In this document: positions 1 to 7,657 of the stretch, piece by piece | Layout: each line of letters starts with the position of its first letter | How positions within the stretch are numbered: position 1 is the stretch's first letter | From: Verrucomicrobiales bacterium | Lineage (GTDB): Bacteria > Verrucomicrobiota > Verrucomicrobiia > Verrucomicrobiales > DEV007 | Assembly: GCA_021648365.1 (NCBI GenBank) | Contig: JAKISY010000057.1 | Coordinates: 1-31,313 of the forward strand | Direction: 5' to 3' | DNA length: 31,313 nucleotides | Program-made: the position numbers and the translations under genes | Notes under the pieces: generated by a model | What the model was told of the DNA's origin: nothing | The model's input: only the letters and a program-made list of their open reading frames with translations | The model's database searches: none

Positions 1-537
1 GCTGGATTCCGATTGTCGTTGGGTATTCCCTTTGCGGGGGATTTGAGCGAGGGGGAAAGTGTGGCAGTCAATGGTTGCTGTCTGACGGTGACGACGATTG
101 CTGGCGATGTGGTGAGCTTTGATCTTTTGGCGGAGACTTGTCGGGTGACTAACCTTGGGGATTTGAAAGTGGGAGGTGTGGTGAATCTGGAGCGTGCGCT
201 GTTGGCGACGGATCGCATGAGCGGTCATTTTGTGCAGGGTCATGTGGATTGCACTAGCGAGATTTTGGCATTAGAAGCAGTGGGGCAGGATTACCGTTTG
301 CAGGTGAGTTTGCCAGATCAGTTTGCACGTTACCTGATCAATAAAGGGTCGATCTGTGTTGATGGCATGAGCCTAACGGCAGCGGAGGTGGTGAAAGATA
401 GCTTCACAATTTGGCTGATTCCGCACACAATGCAGATCACCAATTTGCAGCAACGAGGGGTGGGGCAACGGGTGAACTTGGAGTTCGATATGCTGGCGAA
501 ATATGTCGAGAAGCTGGTGGGTGGTGGTGCAGGTTAA
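1..537 (+). CDS. ribE: Riboflavin synthase alpha subunit, 5' end missing
   Basis: Riboflavin synthase dismutates two 6,7-dimethyl-8-ribityllumazine molecules to riboflavin and a pyrimidinedione, the last step of riboflavin synthesis in the cytosol. The frame is open from base 1 (A-G-F-R-L-S-L-G) and ends with TAA at 535-537. About 178 residues are present against roughly 200 for the family, so the start and the MFTGI-type N-terminus lie upstream. Both lumazine-binding domains are visible: AVNGCCLTV followed by MSGHFVQGHVD in the first, and ICVDGMSLT with WLIPHTMQITNL in the second. The TTG at 13 is an internal codon and not the true start. The gene converges on the PIN toxin with a 4-base overlap of the stops. 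Nothing can be said about an FMN riboswitch because the 5' side is outside the window. Confidence 0.93.
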   Translation, partial: AGFRLSLGIPFAGDLSEGESVAVNGCCLTVTTIAGDVVSFDLLAETCRVTNLGDLKVGGVVNLERALLATDRMSGHFVQGHVDCTSEILALEAVGQDYRLQVSLPDQFARYLINKGSICVDGMSLTAAEVVKDSFTIWLIPHTMQITNLQQRGVGQRVNLEFDMLAKYVEKLVGGGAG

Positions 538-923
538 TGCACGATACGAACGGGGTATTGCTCGAACATTTGATCGACACTTGCTATTTCCCAGCCTTCT
601 ACGAGGGCGGTAGCGATCAGTAAGCGGTCAAAGGGGTCACGATGAATGAAGGGCAATTTGCTGAGCATAAAGATTGCTTCGTTACTGAGGGGGTGAAATA
701 CAATGTTTGATTTTTTGATTAGATCGGGGAGGCAGTGATCAGGAGGGCTGGGCAATTGAAGCTTGCCTGTCTGGTGTTTGATTTGTATCTCTAGGATCGA
801 AATTTGACTCAAATGCCAACGCACTTCTTGGAAATATAATAGTTCGGTAAGTTGAGGGGAAAGCTTGGATGGTTCGAATTGCATCCACAAAAAAATATGT
901 GTATCTAAAAGGATGTTCCTCAT
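534..923 (-). CDS. PIN-domain toxin, VapC-like
   Basis: This 129-residue protein has the PIN-domain RNase layout: LLDTH near the N-terminus (Asp 7), an acidic residue in ILEIQIK (about 45), HRDPFDRLLIA (about 96-105) and a late ASVD aspartate. PIN toxins use these four acidic residues to hold Mg2+ and cut RNA, often tRNA or rRNA. The length is normal for a VapC-like protein. Its ATG overlaps the stop of the upstream antitoxin gene by four bases (ATGA), so the two are translationally coupled. The DPFDRLLIA pattern resembles the VapC group whose partner is a Phd/YefM antitoxin, which fits the neighbour. The RNA target cannot be read from the sequence. Confidence 0.9.
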   Translation of the reverse strand: MRNILLDTHIFLWMQFEPSKLSPQLTELLYFQEVRWHLSQISILEIQIKHQTGKLQLPSPPDHCLPDLIKKSNIVFHPLSNEAIFMLSKLPFIHRDPFDRLLIATALVEGWEIASVDQMFEQYPVRIVH

Positions 924-1159
924 CCTGCGTAGAATACATCTTCAAAATCCTTTAAGGAGGCGTCGAAGTCTTCGGGAATTGAAGCCATGCCTTCCATTAG
1001 ACCAAGGGCAGGTTTGATGCCTAGCTGTTCATTGGGGTAGGGAGTGAGCATAGCGATGGGACGATTGCGATCTGCTATGACGAAGCTTTCTCCATTAGCG
1101 GCTTTGCGAGCATAGCTACCAAGGTGGGCTTTTGCTTCACTTAATTTCAAAGTAGTCAT
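920..1159 (-). CDS. Antitoxin, Phd/YefM family
   Basis: A 79-residue protein with the Phd/YefM N-terminal fold: LKLSEAKAHLGSYARKAANG followed by a strand-rich segment (SFVIADRNRPIAMLTPY). This part dimerises and binds DNA. The C-terminal half (SIPEDFDASLKDFEDVFYAG) is acidic and aromatic, as expected for the toxin-neutralising tail. It lies directly upstream of the PIN toxin and overlaps it by four bases. In this family the antitoxin, alone or with toxin, represses its own promoter. A 14-base inverted repeat at 1178-1191 overlaps the predicted -35 box and is the likely operator. No Shine-Dalgarno site precedes the ATG, and the promoter placement suggests a leaderless transcript. Confidence 0.88.
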   Translation of the reverse strand: MTTLKLSEAKAHLGSYARKAANGESFVIADRNRPIAMLTPYPNEQLGIKPALGLMEGMASIPEDFDASLKDFEDVFYAG

Positions 1160-1193
1160 ATTATAAAGATAATAGCAGACTAGTATTAGTCAA
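1160..1193 (-). promoter_or_regulatory. Promoter and operator of the toxin-antitoxin module
   Basis: On the minus strand there is TTGACT (1188-1193), a 16-base spacer and TATCTT (1166-1171). TATAAT follows at 1160-1165, directly before the ATG. The inverted repeat GACTA-GTAT-TAGTC (1178-1191) overlaps the -35 box and lies in the spacer. If TATCTT is the -10 box, transcription would begin at or next to the start codon. The boxes and repeat are seen; the autoregulation is inferred from the family. Confidence 0.5.
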
Positions 1194-1226
1194 GTTGGTG
1201 GGGGCTGAGTTGGAGCATTCGAGGGG

Positions 1227-2579
1227 GTGCTATGGCGGGATGATTTTTTTACAAAGTCTATACAGCGCATTTTGCGGAAAGGGTATAGGTTGCGCAGTGC
1301 TGGTAAAAAACGTCGGTGCAGAATCAAGCTTAGACTTTTGAAAAACCGCCGCACATCTTTTATTTTTATCATCATCACGCTGATGATCGATGCGATGGGC
1401 ATTGGGCTGATTGTGCCGGTGATGCCGGATTTGTTGGAAGAGGTCAGCGGGGCGGATTTGTCGACGGCTGCGGTGTGGGGCGGGGTGTTGGCGACGGCTT
1501 TTGCGGTGATGCAGTTTTTTTGCGGTCCGCTGTTGGGCAATTTGTCGGATCGCTATGGGCGACGTCCGGTGTTGCTGATTTCGCTCGCGGTGATGGCGGC
1601 GGATTACTTGGTGATGGCGTTGGCGGGTTCAATTTGGTTTTTGTTGCTCGCACGAATTATAGGTGGAGTCACAGCGGCGACGGCGGCGACGGCAAATGCT
1701 TTCATAGCAGATATCTCAAAACCAGAGGAGAAGGCGGCGAATTTTGGTTTGGTGGGGGCGGCGTTTGGAATTGGGTTTGTGGTCGGTCCGATGTTAGGAG
1801 GCTTGTTAGGAGAATTCGGCACGCGAGCCCCGTTTTATGTGGCGGCTGGTATCGCTGCGGCGAATTTTATTTTTGGCTATTTCGTGCTTCCGGAGACGGT
1901 GACGGATCGTATTCGCCGTCCCTTTGTGATGAGCCGGGCGAATCCGTTTGCTGCCTTTCAGGATATCGGAAAATTTGTAGGATTAAAAAAATTACTGGTG
2001 GTGAGCTTTTTGATCGAATTTGCTTTCATGGTTTACCCTGCAATTTGGTCATTTTTCAGCAAAGAGCGGTTTTCATGGGACCCTGGCATGGTGGGGGTTT
2101 CTCTAGGTGCTTATGGCGTAGCGGTGGTCTTTGTGCAGGCAGGGCTGATCCGTTATGTGGTGCCGCGCTTCGGGGAGAATCGCTGCATTGTGGTGGGGCT
2201 GGGAATTGAGATTACGGGCTTCCTATTTCTTGCATTTGTCAGCCAGGGTTGGTTAGCCTTAGTGGTGATTCCGCTGACTGCCTTGGGTGCTGTGGTGACG
2301 CCATCGCTACAGAGTCTGATGTCGCAATCCACCAGCGATCATCAACAGGGGGAGTTGCAGGGCGTGATCACCTCGGCGCGTTCGATGGCGATGATCGCTG
2401 CGCCTTTGATCATGACGGGGATTTTTAAGAGCTTCTCTGATAAGGAGGGCACTTGGTATTTGCCAGGGGCGCCGTTTTTGTTGTCGGCTTTGTTATTGAT
2501 AGCCTGTGTTTTTGTTTTTCAAGCGCACCGCAGGAGTGCAGGAACTGTCGCAAGAGGCGTTGGGCTGAGGCGTTCGTGA
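1227..2579 (+). CDS. MFS drug exporter, TetA/Bcr-like (DHA1 family)
   Basis: A 12-helix major facilitator. After the first helix comes the TetA-like signature DAMGIGLIVPVMPDLL. The loop 2-3 motif A is present as GNLSDRYGRRPVLL. Helices 4-5 carry ARIIGGVTAATAATANAFIAD and GLVGAAFGIGFVVGPMLGGLLGEFG, the antiporter motif C region of proton-driven drug exporters. The family exports tetracyclines and other small hydrophobic compounds in exchange for protons across the inner membrane; the substrate here is unknown. The N-terminus is uncertain. GTG at 1227 gives a basic 40-residue extension unlike TetA, while TTG at 1338 (starting L-K-N-R-R) gives the usual length of about 413 residues. No ATG is in frame near either, and I saw no clear ribosome binding site. 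Confidence 0.85.
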   Translation: MLWRDDFFTKSIQRILRKGYRLRSAGKKRRCRIKLRLLKNRRTSFIFIIITLMIDAMGIGLIVPVMPDLLEEVSGADLSTAAVWGGVLATAFAVMQFFCGPLLGNLSDRYGRRPVLLISLAVMAADYLVMALAGSIWFLLLARIIGGVTAATAATANAFIADISKPEEKAANFGLVGAAFGIGFVVGPMLGGLLGEFGTRAPFYVAAGIAAANFIFGYFVLPETVTDRIRRPFVMSRANPFAAFQDIGKFVGLKKLLVVSFLIEFAFMVYPAIWSFFSKERFSWDPGMVGVSLGAYGVAVVFVQAGLIRYVVPRFGENRCIVVGLGIEITGFLFLAFVSQGWLALVVIPLTALGAVVTPSLQSLMSQSTSDHQQGELQGVITSARSMAMIAAPLIMTGIFKSFSDKEGTWYLPGAPFLLSALLLIACVFVFQAHRRSAGTVARGVGLRRS

Positions 2580-2599
2580 AATTTGCTGAGACTCCAGCC

Positions 2600-3340
2600 T
2601 TATTTGCCAGCCAGTTTTCGCCACCAAGTGCGAGACCTGACGAGGAAGCGTAAGCGGTTGCGCCGGGTAGCGAGTATTTCGACTAGCTTGACGGAGAGCC
2701 AGATGATGAGCGCTACGGTGATAAAAACTGGCAGGGCGTATTTTTCGTAGATCTTCAGGTAATCGAGCAGGGCGGATCCGAGCTTCATCGAGAGGTAGAG
2801 CAATGCAAAGGTGGAAGTGGTGCAGGCGATGGTCATGTAGATGACATATTTTAAGAGCGGGTAGCGCAAAATCCCTGCTGAAAGGTAGAGCGGAAAACGC
2901 GAGCCTGGGATGAGACGTGAGCTGAAGATCAACTTGGCGCCGTGTTGTTCCAGGAGTGCGCTGCCTTGTTGGATTTGTTCCTTTTTTGCCCACCAGCGAA
3001 TCGGGGCTCGGGTCAGAATCGCCATGCCACCAAAATAGCCGAGGGCATAGAGTCCAAAATCGCCTACTAAAACTCCACCGAGCGATCCGGTAATCGCCCA
3101 AGGAATACTGAGTTGACCGCTGGTAGCAAGAATGCCTGCGATGATGGTGGCGACATCTTCACTGATAAGAGTAGCGAGTGCAATAGCAAGTGCCACCTGC
3201 CATGGCGGTAGGTGCTTTGCCATTTCTAATTGCTGCGAAAGGTCGAGACTCTGCTCACTGCACGCACTTAGCGCGAGTAGTGGGAATAGAAAAAACAAGC
3301 AAGAGAAACGAAGGTATTTATGGGTCGCCAAACAGTTCAT
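2600..3340 (-). CDS. DedA-family (VTT domain) membrane protein
   Basis: A 246-residue membrane protein with the DedA/VTT-domain core: ATLISEDVATIIAG around residue 60 (conserved acidic re-entrant segment), LGGVLVGDFGLYALGYFGG, then FSSRLIPGSRFPLYLSAG, matching the family's R-x-x-P-G-x-R motif. A C-terminal pair of helices follows and a very basic tail (RRNRLRF, RSRTWWRK). DedA proteins act in the inner membrane and several flip undecaprenyl phosphate or phospholipids. Oddly, the N-terminus reads like a lipoprotein signal (LLALSAC followed by S), which is unusual for a polytopic protein of this kind. The gene converges on the MFS gene. The ATG at 3340 is the only strong start seen. Confidence 0.85.
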   Translation of the reverse strand: MNCLATHKYLRFSCLFFLFPLLALSACSEQSLDLSQQLEMAKHLPPWQVALAIALATLISEDVATIIAGILATSGQLSIPWAITGSLGGVLVGDFGLYALGYFGGMAILTRAPIRWWAKKEQIQQGSALLEQHGAKLIFSSRLIPGSRFPLYLSAGILRYPLLKYVIYMTIACTTSTFALLYLSMKLGSALLDYLKIYEKYALPVFITVALIIWLSVKLVEILATRRNRLRFLVRSRTWWRKLAGK

Positions 3341-3416
3341 CTAGATGCGTCGCCAATGATAGCCATTTCAGCGAAAAAGCTAGTGAAATTTATTGGTGCC
3401 AGCTTAAGCAAAGTGG

Positions 3417-3435
3417 CATCGGCATCCTGCCGATG
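3417..3435 (+). repeat. REP-like palindrome, copy 1
   Basis: CATCGGCA-TCC-TGCCGATG is a perfect 8-base stem with a three-base loop, directly preceded by the tetranucleotide GTGG. It lies in the 188-base gap between the divergently transcribed DedA and nucleotidyltransferase genes. The same design (GTRR, stem, TCC/TCT loop) recurs at 10680 and 28174. GTAG-plus-palindrome is the layout of REP elements mobilised by RAYT transposases; no transposase is in the window. No T-run follows, so a terminator role is less likely. Confidence 0.6.
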
Positions 3436-3528
3436 AAATCACGGGCAAGGCAAGGTGAGAGATTAAGCGGGAGAAAATTTACTCCGATCTATTGCGGCGA
3501 GTAATTCTAGCAGCTAGAGTGGCGCTGA

Positions 3529-4632
3529 ATGAAATTGGATTTGCAGACTTTATTAAGTAATAGGGAGGACTCGGTAATTTTTAAATGCCTGTCTGGAAGT
3601 CATGCTTACGCTTTGAATACGGAGGATAGCGATGAAGATTACAAGGGCATATTTATTCTTCCAGTATCGGCGTATTTGAGTTTGCAATCGCCGCCGCCTC
3701 AGCTTGCGGACGCAAGGAATGATGTGGTGTATTATACGCTACTGAGGTTTGTAGAATTGGCATTGAGTGCTAATCCAAATATTATAGAATTACTGTATAT
3801 GCCCGAGGACTGTATTCGTAAGAGCACAGTTTTTTTTGAAGACCTTCAACGCGCTCGAAATTTATTCATTAGTAAAGAGGCTTATCAATCTCATGTGGGG
3901 TATGCGCAGGCACAAATCAAAAAGTCTCGTGGGCAGAACAAATGGGTCAATCATAAACAGCCAAAAAATAGTCCAGAAAGGGAGGCGTTCTGTTGGTTCA
4001 TTGATCCGCAAACTTCATTTTCCGAACGAATGCCTATGAGGCCGATGAAGCTTACAGAGGTGAAAATTGATCTTGCGGAATGTCACGCAGCTTCGTTGGA
4101 GCACGCAGTGGGGATGTATCGTCTTTATCACTACGGTTCTCAGGCGCGCGGGGTATTTAGAGGCGGCTCGGTGGTTTGTGAATCGATTCCAGTCGATGAT
4201 GAAAAGGAGCGTTTTGTTGGGCTGTTGTGTTACAATGAAGCGGCTTATGAAAGGGCTGTTCGAGATCACCGTAATTACTGGGATTGGCGTGATCACCGAA
4301 ATGAAAAGCGATGGAGGTCTCAGGAAGCGGGATTGATGGACTATGATGCGAAAAATATGATGCATACCTTTCGGTTATTACTTAGCGGCGAAGCTATTCT
4401 TGAGAAAGGAGCACCGAAGGTTCGCTTTGAAGGCGAAGAGAGGGATTTCCTTATGAGTATCAGGAAGGGGGCATTTGCTTACCAGGATTTGTTAGATCAA
4501 GCAGAAGCTAGAATAGAAAAGCTTGCGCAACTTTGTGAAAAATGTGATTTACCACAAGTGGTGGATAGAGTGAAGGCGGAAGCTTTGTTGAAAAGAATAA
4601 CCGCCAAGTGGGAGCAAGCTTATCAGTTATGA
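3529..4632 (+). CDS. RlaP/YcgL-type nucleotidyltransferase, long form
   Basis: A 367-residue protein of the DNA polymerase beta-like nucleotidyltransferase superfamily, resembling the RlaP family (RNA repair-associated). The N-terminal core shows the GS motif (SGSHAYALN, residues 22-30), the metal-binding pair in SDED (Asp 35 and Asp 37), and a third aspartate in RNDVVYYTLLRF (Asp 65). NPNIIELLY, typical of this family, follows. The rest is helical and has no motif I can name. Family members are predicted to add nucleotides to RNA ends or other substrates; the substrate here is unknown. The last bases overlap the next gene as ATGA, and that gene encodes a second, shorter enzyme of the same family. 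No RNA ligase or RtcB is adjacent. Confidence 0.82.
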   Translation: MKLDLQTLLSNREDSVIFKCLSGSHAYALNTEDSDEDYKGIFILPVSAYLSLQSPPPQLADARNDVVYYTLLRFVELALSANPNIIELLYMPEDCIRKSTVFFEDLQRARNLFISKEAYQSHVGYAQAQIKKSRGQNKWVNHKQPKNSPEREAFCWFIDPQTSFSERMPMRPMKLTEVKIDLAECHAASLEHAVGMYRLYHYGSQARGVFRGGSVVCESIPVDDEKERFVGLLCYNEAAYERAVRDHRNYWDWRDHRNEKRWRSQEAGLMDYDAKNMMHTFRLLLSGEAILEKGAPKVRFEGEERDFLMSIRKGAFAYQDLLDQAEARIEKLAQLCEKCDLPQVVDRVKAEALLKRITAKWEQAYQL

Positions 4633-5387
4633 AAGAATCTATAAAACAGGTGATTCGTGATTTGGAAAAAGAACGCAGTATTCGTATTCTTTACGCATGT
4701 GAGTCTGGGTCGCGCGCATGGGGCTTTGCTTCGCCAGATAGCGATTACGATATTCGCTTTGTATATGCGCATGAAAAGAACTGGTATCTTGGGTTGGAGG
4801 AGAAAAAGGATTTTATCGACTTATTTCTTCCGGGAGATTTGGATTTATCTGGTTGGGATCTCGCTAAGACTTTACGGCTTTTTGCGGGTTGTAATTTATC
4901 GCTCAATGAGTGGTTGGGAAGTCCAGAATTGTATTATGAAAAAGGAAGCTTTAGAGAGGAGCTAGCTAGCTTGATTCCAAATTACTTTAATCCGCGCAAA
5001 GCATTACATCATTATTTGAGCATGGCTGGGAAGGTGTATGAAAAGCATCAGAGCGAAGGTCAAATTGGAATCAAAAAACTTTTCTATGTGGTTCGTCCAC
5101 TTTTTTGTTGTGCGTGGATTTTGAAAAATAAAAGCATGCCGCCCACTGCGTTCCAAGCAATGTTAGATTCAGAGCTTGCAACCAAGGAAATTGTTAGTGA
5201 GATAGAAAGCATTCGGCTGCAAAAAGAAAGTGCGCTTGAGGGGCATCAAATAACTATCCCGCCGAATTTGATGTCATGGATTGCTCGTGAGTTGCAGGAT
5301 ATTGAGAAGATTGCTGGGAATATGTCAGGAGCTTCGAAGAGGAATTGGCAGGAGCTGGATCATTTTTTGTTGAACTGGGTGAGCTAA
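4629..5387 (+). CDS. RlaP/YcgL-type nucleotidyltransferase, short form
   Basis: A 252-residue nucleotidyltransferase with the diagnostic ESGSRAWGFASPDSDYDIRF block (residues 25-44): Gly-Ser at 27-28 and the Asp 39/Asp 41 metal pair. An acidic cluster at GDLDLSGWDLAK (70-78) should hold the third carboxylate. NLSLNEWLGSPELYY is the counterpart of NPNIIELLYMPEDC in the upstream enzyme. The ATG at 4629 overlaps the upstream TGA by four bases, which decides the start; a GTG at 4608 would only add seven residues. The pair is co-translated, so the proteins may form a heteromer or act on successive steps. The reaction is not known. By eye, both genes are more A+T-rich than the locus at the right end. 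Confidence 0.83.
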   Translation: MKESIKQVIRDLEKERSIRILYACESGSRAWGFASPDSDYDIRFVYAHEKNWYLGLEEKKDFIDLFLPGDLDLSGWDLAKTLRLFAGCNLSLNEWLGSPELYYEKGSFREELASLIPNYFNPRKALHHYLSMAGKVYEKHQSEGQIGIKKLFYVVRPLFCCAWILKNKSMPPTAFQAMLDSELATKEIVSEIESIRLQKESALEGHQITIPPNLMSWIARELQDIEKIAGNMSGASKRNWQELDHFLLNWVS

Positions 5388-5430
5388 GAGATGAATTTCG
5401 CAAGGATGCGTGGATTTGTTGTAGAGCTGA

Positions 5431-5976
5431 TCAACCGCCGATGCCTGAGATGAAGCCGCTACGAGAGAGGTAAACGGGGTAATCGTTTTGCTGTGGGGTT
5501 TTGATATGGATAATCCAACCTTCCCAGGTTCGTTCGGCTTGGTATATTTCAAATTTTGAAATGCCGCTGCTTTGAAGCTTGAGTCGCGCCAAGTCTATGG
5601 CTCGTGACTCTGGAATCCAACGGAAACAGGCAGAAATGGGAAGGATTAGAGCCAGCATCCATAGGCCAAGAGCGAGCAATTTGATTTTTGTAGATCCAAT
5701 CCACCTTCGAGCAGGTAAGGAGAGCAAAGAGGAAATAGCGAGAATCGGAAGCATGAAGACCCAACCTATCGCAAGTATGACAGCGTTCCCAAAGCCGTTC
5801 TCGGCTGGACTTGTCCACAGCAATCCGTAGCAGACGATCCAGCTGAAGGTAGCTGTTATAAAGTAAAGTAGTAGCCAGGAAATTTTAGGGTAGGCAAGTT
5901 TTATAACAACCAAGCAGGCGGGTAAGATCAGGAAAAGCCAAGCTAGGGCATTTTCTAAGAATTGATTGTACTGCAT
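5431..5976 (-). CDS. Hypothetical membrane protein, four predicted helices
   Basis: I do not recognise this 181-residue protein. It has about four hydrophobic helices: ALAWLFLILPACLVVIKLA, LLLYFITATFSWIVCYGLLW, a GNAVILAIGWVFMLPILAI segment, and LLALGLWMLALILPISACF. A soluble C-terminal domain of about 60 residues follows (RAIDLARLKLQSSG, ERTWEGWIIHIKTP), probably on the periplasmic side. It converges on the nucleotidyltransferase pair, 43 bases from its stop. The next gene upstream is in the same direction but 84 bases away, with no obvious functional link. Confidence 0.65.
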   Translation of the reverse strand: MQYNQFLENALAWLFLILPACLVVIKLAYPKISWLLLYFITATFSWIVCYGLLWTSPAENGFGNAVILAIGWVFMLPILAISSLLSLPARRWIGSTKIKLLALGLWMLALILPISACFRWIPESRAIDLARLKLQSSGISKFEIYQAERTWEGWIIHIKTPQQNDYPVYLSRSGFISGIGG

Positions 5977-6060
5977 GAAGCTAAGATGAAGAAGGCGAGT
6001 GCAATGTCAAGTATGCCTCATTAGTGGTAGGCACGCCGGGGTGCATCGCTGTAACCTGTA

Positions 6061-6585
6061 TCACTTAAAATACTTCTTCGCATCGACAGGGGCTTTTCTC
6101 TTGGCCTTTGTGTCGGTCTCACGGGGCTTATCTTTTTTAACTGGGGGAGCCGTCTTTTTGTGCGAGGTAGTTTTGCTTTTAGGCTTAGGCATGGGCTCAT
6201 CTGGGTTGATGATTTTGATCATGTCTGGGCGATTGAGTTTCATTTGGGCTTTGCCTTTGTAGATCGAGATCACTCCGGTGATCGCTAGGTGTTTGCCACG
6301 ATAGAGGTCGGCGGGTTCGCCTTTTTCGAAGGCGGGCAGATCGCTCTTGAAGGTGACGAGGTAAAATTCGCTGTTTTCAAAATTGATAAAGTTGGTGCCG
6401 CTACGGGATTTCCTGACTTCGGACACGGTTCCTCGAACGGTGATTTTTTGCCCGCTTTTGGCAACGATGGCGGCGGTGTCGGAGGCTTTGAAGGTAGGTA
6501 GCTCGTCAGCGGCTCGTGTGAGGAGGGGGAATGAGGTGAAGAGCAAACAGCTGCTCAAGAGTATCATAAGGGTCTTGGGTTTCAT
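6061..6585 (-). CDS. Secreted OB-fold-like protein with lysine-rich tail
   Basis: The ATG at 6585 begins a classical signal peptide (MKPKTLMILLSSCLLFTSFPLLTRA, likely cut after TRAA). A further start at 6624 would add 13 residues and spoil the signal, so 6585 is preferred. The mature part, residues about 30-120, looks like a bacterial OB-fold: GQKITVRGTVSEVRKSRSG, NFINFENSEFYLVTF, and a closing YRGKHLAITGVISIYKGKAQMKL strand pair. The last 45 residues are Pro/Lys-rich and disordered (PKPKSKTTSHKKTAPPVKK). The protein probably acts in the periplasm and could bind nucleic acid or cell wall through the basic tail; this is a guess. It diverges from the NHL gene, and its start is about 84 bases from that start. 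Confidence 0.7.
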   Translation of the reverse strand: MKPKTLMILLSSCLLFTSFPLLTRAADELPTFKASDTAAIVAKSGQKITVRGTVSEVRKSRSGTNFINFENSEFYLVTFKSDLPAFEKGEPADLYRGKHLAITGVISIYKGKAQMKLNRPDMIKIINPDEPMPKPKSKTTSHKKTAPPVKKDKPRETDTKAKRKAPVDAKKYFK

Positions 6586-6668
6586 GCTTGAAGGATGGCA
6601 GAAATGTTTTGCATCGCCAATCACAAAATAGCGGATTTCTTGACCTAGGGGGAATCATCACCCACAGT

Positions 6669-7652
6669 ATGGGTTCTATGAAAAAATCCATCATCACTCT
6701 CATCGGCGCGACCCTGTTCGCAGCAACGAGCTTGTCGCAGGCAGAAGTCAGTTATCAATTAGTGCCGGACTGGCTGAAGCCGCCAGCAGGGATGGATCAT
6801 ATCGGCAATTCTCATGGGGATGCTGCGGTCGATTCTAAGGGGAATGTTTACATCAGTGTCGAGGGCGACAAAGGAGGGATTCAGGTTTATGGCAAGGATG
6901 GCAAGTATCTGCGTAATGTGGAAGGGGCGCCTAAGACTCTGCACGGGTTTATTATCAACCATGAGGGTGGCGAGGATTTCATCTACGCGTCGGTTTTAGG
7001 TCAGGCCAAAATGGTGAAGATGAAATTGGACGGGACGGTGGTGCTGAACATTGACGGTAAAGCTACGATTCCTGACAAGTATAAAGGAGGCAAGGATGGC
7101 AAAGCGCTGAAACTCACATCGGTGACAGTCGGACCGACGGGGGACATCTACATCGCGGATGGTTATGGACGTGATTTTATTCACCGCTTTGATAAGAGTG
7201 GCAAGTATTTGAGCTCTTTCGGTGGGCGTGAAGCTCCCTATCATTTCAAAACAGCGCACAAGGTTTTTGTGGATCCGCGTTTTGAACCTAATCGACTGTT
7301 GGTATGTGATCGGGCTAATCGACGTTTGGTGCACCTCGATCTGGATGGTAAATTTCTTGGTGTGATTGCTGAGGGCATTCGTTTGCCGTGTTCGGCTGAC
7401 TTTCATGGTGATCTAGTGGCGGTGGCGGAGTTGGCGGGGCGCGCGGTCGTCTTGGACAAAGAAGGTAAGGTGGTGGCGGAGTTGGGGAAAAATGAAACCA
7501 AGGGAGAGATCAGCACCAATAAGGTGAAGCCTGGTAATTGGAAACGTGGTGTTTGCACCGCTCCGCATGGGCTGACTTTTGATGCCGATGGCAATATCAT
7601 CGTGACCGAGTGGAATGTGCATGGGCGTGTTTTGCGCTTTGATAAAAAATAA
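6669..7652 (+). CDS. Secreted NHL-repeat beta-propeller protein
   Basis: About 327 residues: a signal peptide (KKSIITLIGATLFAATSLSQA) and then a six-bladed beta-propeller built of NHL-type units. Examples are GDAAVDSKGNVYISVEG, VGPTGDIYIADGYGRDFIHRFDKSGKY, NRLLVCDRANRRLVHLDLDGKFLG and PHGLTFDADGNIIVTEWNVHGRVLRFD. Such proteins are extracytoplasmic binding scaffolds or lyase-like enzymes; no catalytic signature was identified. ATG at 6669 and ATG at 6678 are both possible starts. The longer frame from GTG/TTG codons near 6588 is rejected because it buries the signal peptide. It is the first of five closely spaced plus-strand genes (next start five bases after the stop). Confidence 0.8.
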   Translation: MGSMKKSIITLIGATLFAATSLSQAEVSYQLVPDWLKPPAGMDHIGNSHGDAAVDSKGNVYISVEGDKGGIQVYGKDGKYLRNVEGAPKTLHGFIINHEGGEDFIYASVLGQAKMVKMKLDGTVVLNIDGKATIPDKYKGGKDGKALKLTSVTVGPTGDIYIADGYGRDFIHRFDKSGKYLSSFGGREAPYHFKTAHKVFVDPRFEPNRLLVCDRANRRLVHLDLDGKFLGVIAEGIRLPCSADFHGDLVAVAELAGRAVVLDKEGKVVAELGKNETKGEISTNKVKPGNWKRGVCTAPHGLTFDADGNIIVTEWNVHGRVLRFDKK

Positions 7653-7657
7653 TAGCG

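Noticed and set aside
1475..2209. Long second frame inside the MFS gene
   Set aside because: Gly/Cys-rich shadow of the transporter frame with no domain; the transporter frame carries all family motifs.
5388..5430. Short frame after the second nucleotidyltransferase
   Set aside because: About 20 codons, no ribosome binding site and no recognisable motif; it overlaps the convergent membrane-protein gene.
5999..6060. TGCCT/AGGCA inverted repeat as a fourth REP-like element
   Set aside because: The stem is five bases with a 10-base loop and lacks the TCC/TCT loop of the other three.
6588..6668. Longer N-terminus for the NHL propeller protein
   Set aside because: It would place about 27 residues before an obvious signal peptide. 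ATG at 6669 or 6678 gives a normal exported protein.
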